This document shows positions 60,079 through 64,000 of a stretch of 64,000 nt of DNA, one piece after another. Each line of letters begins with the position of its first letter. Within the stretch, counting starts at the first letter, position 1. The stretch covers positions 1-64,000 of the forward strand of contig CALTTH010000012.1 of NCBI GenBank assembly GCA_943908365.1, written 5' to 3'. The DNA comes from an uncultured Hyphomicrobiales bacterium (lineage in GTDB: Bacteria; Pseudomonadota; Alphaproteobacteria; Rhizobiales; Rhizobiaceae). The translations under genes and the position numbers were made by a program. The notes beneath the pieces were generated by a model, which saw nothing but the letters and a program-made list of their open reading frames with translations, was not told the origin of the DNA and made no database searches.

Positions 60079-62538
60079 TCACTCTGCGGCTTGATTGAAG
60101 CCGATGGTCGCCATCGGCTTGAACTCGTGCTTGTGTTCGCCCGAAACACGCTCCGACCAGGGATCGACCTGGGCGAATTTCTGGCTGAAGACAAAGCGCT
60201 CGTAGAAGCCCTTGCGCTTGTCGGCATCGTCCATGATCTGGCGGCGGATTTCGTCATAGCCGATGCGCTTTGCCCACTTGTAGATACGCTCAAGATAGCG
60301 GGCCTGCTCGCGGTACATCTGCGTCAGCGCCACGATATGCTCCAGCGCCTCATCCGCGGTCTTCACCAGACCGAGAATTTCGGTTCCCTTGATGTCGAGG
60401 CCCGCAGCCCCGGCAAAGTGGATTTCGAAGCCGGAATCCACGCAGATGACCCCGATATCCTTGCAAGTCGCCTCGGCGCAGTTACGCGGACAGCCGGAAA
60501 CGGCAAGCTTCAGCTTGGCCGGTGTCCACGAGCCCCACATGAACTTTTCGATGCGAATGCCAAGCCCGGTGGAATCCTGCGTGCCGAAACGGCACCATTG
60601 TTCGCCCACACAGGTTTTGACGGTGCGCAGGCCCTTGGCATAGGCCTGGCCGGAGATGAAGCCAGCCTTGCCAAGATCGGCCCAGACGGCGGGCAGGTCT
60701 TCCTTCTCGATGCCGAGAAGATCGATACGCTGACCCCCTGTCACCTTCACCAGCGGAATTTCGAACTTGTCGACGACATCGGCGATGGCGCGCAACTCAC
60801 CTGCATTGGTCACGCCGCCCCACATGCGCGGAACGACGGAATAGGTGCCATCCTTCTGGATGTTGGCGTGAACGCGCTCATTGATGAAGCGGGACTGATA
60901 GTCATCCGCATATTCATCCGGCCAGTCGCAGACGAGGTAATAGTTCAGCGCCGGACGGCATTTGGCGCAGCCGCAGGAGGTCTTCCATTCCAGTTCCTGC
61001 ATGACGGCGGGAATCGTCTTCAGCCCCTTGGCCTTGATCAGACGGCGCACATCGTCATGGCCGAGATCGGTGCATTTGCACATGGGCTGGACGGCGGCAG
61101 GGTTGTAACTGTCTCCAAGCGTCAGCGTCATCAATTGCTCGACGAGCCCTGTGCAGTTGCCACAGGAGGCCGAGGCCTTGGTGTGAGCGCGCACATCGTC
61201 AAGCGAGGTCAGGCCCTTTCCGGTAATGGTGGAGGTGATTTTTCCCTTGCAAACGCCGTTGCAGCCGCAGATTTCCGCATCATCCGGCAAGGCTGCAACG
61301 GCCGCCATAGGGTCCAGAGGGGAGCCCCCCTGATAGGCTTGGCCAAAAATCAGCGTTTCGCGCATCTCGGCAATATCGGTGCCCTTCTTCATCAGGTCGA
61401 AGAACCAGGAGCCGTCCGAAGTCTCGCCATAGAGAACCGCGCCGATAATGCGATTGTCCTTGAGGATCAGGCGTTTATAGACGCCCGCCGTCGCATCGCG
61501 CAGCACGATTTCTTCGCGGTCATCGCCCTCGGCAAAATCGCCTGCGGAGAAAAGGTTGATGCCGGTGACCTTGAGTTTCGTGTTGGTGACGGAGCCATGA
61601 TACTCCGAATGACCGCCGATCAGCCGATCGGCCAGCACCTTGGCGCTTTCGTAAAGCGGCGCGACGAGACCGTAGCAGATGCCGCGATGCTCGGCGCATT
61701 CGCCGAGCGCGTAGATCGAGGCGTCGGACGTCATCATGCCATCATCGACGACGATACCGCGATTGACGGCAAGGCCCGCTTCCTTGGCAAGGCCGGAGGC
61801 CGGACGAATGCCGACGGCCATGACCACCATGGTACCTTCGATGATGCGACCGTCCTCCAGCTCGATACCCTCGACCTTGTCTTCGCCGAGAATGCGCTTG
61901 GTATTGGCCTTGGTGATGATGTCGATGCCACGTTCGGTCAGCGCCTTTTCCAGAAGATAGGCGGCTGCCGGATCGAGCTGGCGCTCCATGATGGTTGGCA
62001 TCAGATGAATGACGGTGACATCCATGCCCTGGCGCTTCAGGCCATAGGCTGCTTCGAGGCCCAGAAGACCAGCGCCGATGACGATGGCACGGCCCTTGCC
62101 GCCGGCGATCTCCAGCATCTTCGTTACGTCATCGAGATCACGATAGGCAAGAACGCCTGACAACTGGTGGCCGGGAACAGGAATGATGAAGGGTGAGGAG
62201 CCGGTAGCGATCACCAGCTTGTCGTATGATGCGGTAATGCCGTTTTCGCTGGTGACGGTTTTGCGCTCACGGTCGATATGGCTGACCTTCGCGCCCTTGT
62301 ACAGGGTCACGCCATGGGCTGCATACCAGTCGTCATTGTGAATGACGATGTCTTCATAAGCCTTCTCACCGGAGAGAACCGGCGAGAGCATGATGCGGTC
62401 GTAATTGACGCGCGGCTCGGCGTTGAAGATCGTGACGTCGAAGACACCGGGGGCGGTCTCGAAGAGGTTTTCCAGCATGCGGCCCGGCGCCATGCCGTTG
62501 CCGATGATGACGAGTTTCTGGGGCTTTGTTTCGGACAT
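60079..62538 (-). CDS. nirB: Nitrite reductase (NADH) large subunit
   Basis: An 819-residue flavoprotein reducing nitrite to ammonium. An FAD/NADH part (VIIGNGMAPGRMLENLFE; GRAIVIGAGLLGLEAAYGLKRQGMDV) is followed by a BFD-like [2Fe-2S] domain (CGCNGVCKGKI; CGNC) and a sulphite/nitrite reductase domain with the sirohaem-[4Fe-4S] cysteines (TCVGEQWCRFGTQDSTGLG; SGCPRNCAEA). It follows the transporter ATPase gene by 6 bases. Confidence 0.95.
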   Translation of the reverse strand: MSETKPQKLVIIGNGMAPGRMLENLFETAPGVFDVTIFNAEPRVNYDRIMLSPVLSGEKAYEDIVIHNDDWYAAHGVTLYKGAKVSHIDRERKTVTSENGITASYDKLVIATGSSPFIIPVPGHQLSGVLAYRDLDDVTKMLEIAGGKGRAIVIGAGLLGLEAAYGLKRQGMDVTVIHLMPTIMERQLDPAAAYLLEKALTERGIDIITKANTKRILGEDKVEGIELEDGRIIEGTMVVMAVGIRPASGLAKEAGLAVNRGIVVDDGMMTSDASIYALGECAEHRGICYGLVAPLYESAKVLADRLIGGHSEYHGSVTNTKLKVTGINLFSAGDFAEGDDREEIVLRDATAGVYKRLILKDNRIIGAVLYGETSDGSWFFDLMKKGTDIAEMRETLIFGQAYQGGSPLDPMAAVAALPDDAEICGCNGVCKGKITSTITGKGLTSLDDVRAHTKASASCGNCTGLVEQLMTLTLGDSYNPAAVQPMCKCTDLGHDDVRRLIKAKGLKTIPAVMQELEWKTSCGCAKCRPALNYYLVCDWPDEYADDYQSRFINERVHANIQKDGTYSVVPRMWGGVTNAGELRAIADVVDKFEIPLVKVTGGQRIDLLGIEKEDLPAVWADLGKAGFISGQAYAKGLRTVKTCVGEQWCRFGTQDSTGLGIRIEKFMWGSWTPAKLKLAVSGCPRNCAEATCKDIGVICVDSGFEIHFAGAAGLDIKGTEILGLVKTADEALEHIVALTQMYREQARYLERIYKWAKRIGYDEIRRQIMDDADKRKGFYERFVFSQKFAQVDPWSERVSGEHKHEFKPMATIGFNQAAE

Positions 62539-62544
62539 GGGGTC

Positions 62545-63342
62545 TTACTCCGCTGCTTCGACGAAGCGGTGACGTTCGTAGAGGAACTTCAGCACAGCTT
62601 CGCGGCATTTGAGATAGGTTCGGTCGGATGCAAGCTCGATGCGATTGCGCGGTCGCTCCAGCGGCACATCGAGGATTTCGCCGATATGAGCGGCCGGGCC
62701 GTTGGTCATCATCACGATGCGGTCGGAAAGCAGAACGGCCTCATCCACGTCGTGGGTGATCATGATCATGGTGTTGCCAAGCCGCGCATGGATTTCCATC
62801 ACCGCATCCTGCAGATGGGCGCGGGTCAGCGCATCGAGCGCGCCGAAAGGCTCGTCCAACAGCAGGATTTTTGGTTCCATCGCCAAGGCCCGGGCGATAC
62901 CGACGCGCTGCTTCATGCCGCCGGAAATCTCGGATGGCTTCTTGTCCTTGGCATGGGCCATCTGCACGAGATCAAGATTGCGCATGACCCAATCATGGCG
63001 CTCCGCCTTGGACTTGGTGTAGCGGAAGACTTTCTCGACGCCGAGATTGACGTTTTCGTAGACGGTGAGCCATGGCAGCAGGCTGTGGTTCTGGAAAACG
63101 ACCGCGCGCTCCGGGCCCGGCTCGTTGACCTCGCGGTTTTCCAACAGCACCACGCCGGAAGATACCTTGGTGAGGCCGGCAATCAGGTTGAGCATGGTTG
63201 ACTTGCCGCAGCCGGAATGGCCGATGACGGAGACGAACTCGCCCTTGTCGATGGTGAGGTTGATGCCCTTCAGCACCTCGGCGCGACTGCCGCCCTTGTC
63301 GAAATATTTGTCGATATGATCGAGCTTCAAATAGGCGTTCAT
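62545..63342 (-). CDS. nrtD: Nitrate ABC transporter ATPase
   Basis: A 265-residue ATPase with GHSGCGKSTMLNLIAG, QNHSLLPWLTVYENV, ISGGMKQRVGIARAL and LLLDEPFGALDALTR, of the nitrate/taurine/sulphonate group. Adjacent nitrate and nitrite reductase genes make nitrate or nitrite the likely substrate. It starts 12 bases after the permease gene. Confidence 0.92.
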   Translation of the reverse strand: MNAYLKLDHIDKYFDKGGSRAEVLKGINLTIDKGEFVSVIGHSGCGKSTMLNLIAGLTKVSSGVVLLENREVNEPGPERAVVFQNHSLLPWLTVYENVNLGVEKVFRYTKSKAERHDWVMRNLDLVQMAHAKDKKPSEISGGMKQRVGIARALAMEPKILLLDEPFGALDALTRAHLQDAVMEIHARLGNTMIMITHDVDEAVLLSDRIVMMTNGPAAHIGEILDVPLERPRNRIELASDRTYLKCREAVLKFLYERHRFVEAAE

Positions 63343-63354
63343 GAAGAAATCCTC

Positions 63355-64000
63355 TTAGTTCGCTGCCGCGCCGCGGGTGATGAGCTTTCCGGCGGCCGCC
63401 ACCAGCTTGTCGAGGACGAAGCCGACGACGCCGATATAGGCGAGTGCCACGATGATGTCGGGCAGGCGGGATGAATTCCACGCGTCCCAGATGAAGAAGC
63501 CGATGCCCACGCCACCCGTCAGCATTTCAGCCGCGACGATGGCAAGCCAGGAGAGGCCGACGCCGATGCGAAGACCGGTGAAAATGTAGGGGGCGGCGGA
63601 TGGCAGCATGATCTTGTAGAAAAACTCGATCTGGTTGAGGCGCAGCACCTGAGCGACGTTGCGGTAATCCTGCGGAATATTACGCACGCCGACCGCTGTA
63701 TTGATGATGACCGGCCAGATGGAGGTGATGAAGATCACGAAAATGGCCGAAGGATTGCTGTCCTGGAACGCAGCCAAAGACAGCGGCAACCACGCGAGCG
63801 GCGGAACAGTGCGTAGCACCTGAAAGATCGGATCGAGGCCACGCATTGCCCAGACGGACTGGCCGATGATGGCGCCGACAACGACGCCGACGATCGCCGC
63901 AAGACCAAACCCATAGGCGACGCGTTCGAGCGAAACGAGAACGCGCCAGCCAAGGCCGATATCCTGAGAGCCATAATGGAAGAAGGGGTGGACGATCAGG
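63355..64000 (-). CDS. nrtB: Nitrate ABC transporter permease (partial)
   Basis: The frame is open to the window edge, so the N-terminus is missing; about 214 residues are seen. Membrane segments include AYGFGLAAIVGVVVGAIIG and AIFVIFITSIWPVIINTAV. The EAA-type loop (VAQVLRLNQIEFFYKIMLPSAAPYIFTGLRIGVGLSWLAIVAAEML) is characteristic of NrtB/SsuC permeases. It pairs with the ATPase downstream. Confidence 0.92.
   Translation of the reverse strand, partial: LIVHPFFHYGSQDIGLGWRVLVSLERVAYGFGLAAIVGVVVGAIIGQSVWAMRGLDPIFQVLRTVPPLAWLPLSLAAFQDSNPSAIFVIFITSIWPVIINTAVGVRNIPQDYRNVAQVLRLNQIEFFYKIMLPSAAPYIFTGLRIGVGLSWLAIVAAEMLTGGVGIGFFIWDAWNSSRLPDIIVALAYIGVVGFVLDKLVAAAGKLITRGAAAN

Noticed and set aside
59881..62160. 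759-codon open frame antisense to nirB
   Set aside because: It is a shadow of the GC-rich nirB gene, whose motifs are complete on the minus strand.

Overview
The window is a chromosomal segment of a Rhizobiaceae-type alphaproteobacterium, probably close to Agrobacterium/Rhizobium. The evidence is GC-rich housekeeping genes with rhizobial-looking products (FYDLN-acid/TIGR02300 protein, NrnC-type RNase, a fused PntA, an HWE-family histidine kinase, cmk followed by rpsA, and an sRNA exposing CCUCCUCCC loops). No species can be fixed from the sequence alone.

Region 1 (1-18380) is an accessory defence island lying at the 3' end of a tRNA-Ser(CGA) gene. Reading away from the tRNA there is a decayed tyrosine integrase, an HNH nuclease with an EVE-like N-terminus, and a seven-ORF restriction operon on the + strand: SNF2-type helicase, DUF4391 protein, 108-aa unknown, beta-class adenine methyltransferase (Mod), AlbA_2/RecG-like ATP-binding protein, type III Res and an Mrr nuclease. 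Beyond that lies a divergent Gabija-like pair. Its GajA-like OLD ATPase-TOPRIM nuclease is intact. Its GajB-like UvrD helicase carries a frameshift and is cut by an IS21-like terminus at the left edge. The 5' half of mod, with the target-recognition region, has clearly lower GC than its neighbours and a vestigial start codon upstream. This suggests a recombinational swap of specificity.

Region 2 (18.9-26.6 kb) is ordinary chromosome: HWE kinase, two GNATs, aldo/keto reductase, an isochorismatase-fold hydrolase with a GlxA/AraC regulator, a GtrA-like protein, and xseA.

Region 3 (26.6-43.1 kb) is a peptidoglycan/amino-sugar salvage locus. A murQ-led operon carries a Dpp-type peptide ABC transporter, an AmpC-fold serine hydrolase and anmK. 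A second operon encodes a MurA and a BadF-type sugar kinase. A MurR-like RpiR regulator is divergent from murA, and a third operon encodes a sugar ABC transporter and a HAD phosphatase. Similar 15-bp inverted repeats (GGAATATATTATTCC type) lie before all three operons and next to the regulator, pointing to one regulon.

Region 4 (43.4-56.6 kb) holds pntAB, a small accessory insert (two serine recombinases, one decapitated, and two orphan membrane proteins) next to tRNA-Ala(GGC), the FYDLN protein, cmk, a structured leader plus rpsA with a strong terminator, a long low-complexity ORF, nrnC, a nucleoside deoxyribosyltransferase and an SDR.

Region 5 (56.7-64 kb) has a cuckoo/CcsR-type sRNA of three hairpins, followed on the opposite strand by the end of a nitrate-assimilation operon: nrtB (cut by the edge), nrtD, nirB, nirD, nasA. 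The nirB-nirD gap forms a hairpin whose mRNA loop, GGAGGAG, is complementary to the sRNA loops.
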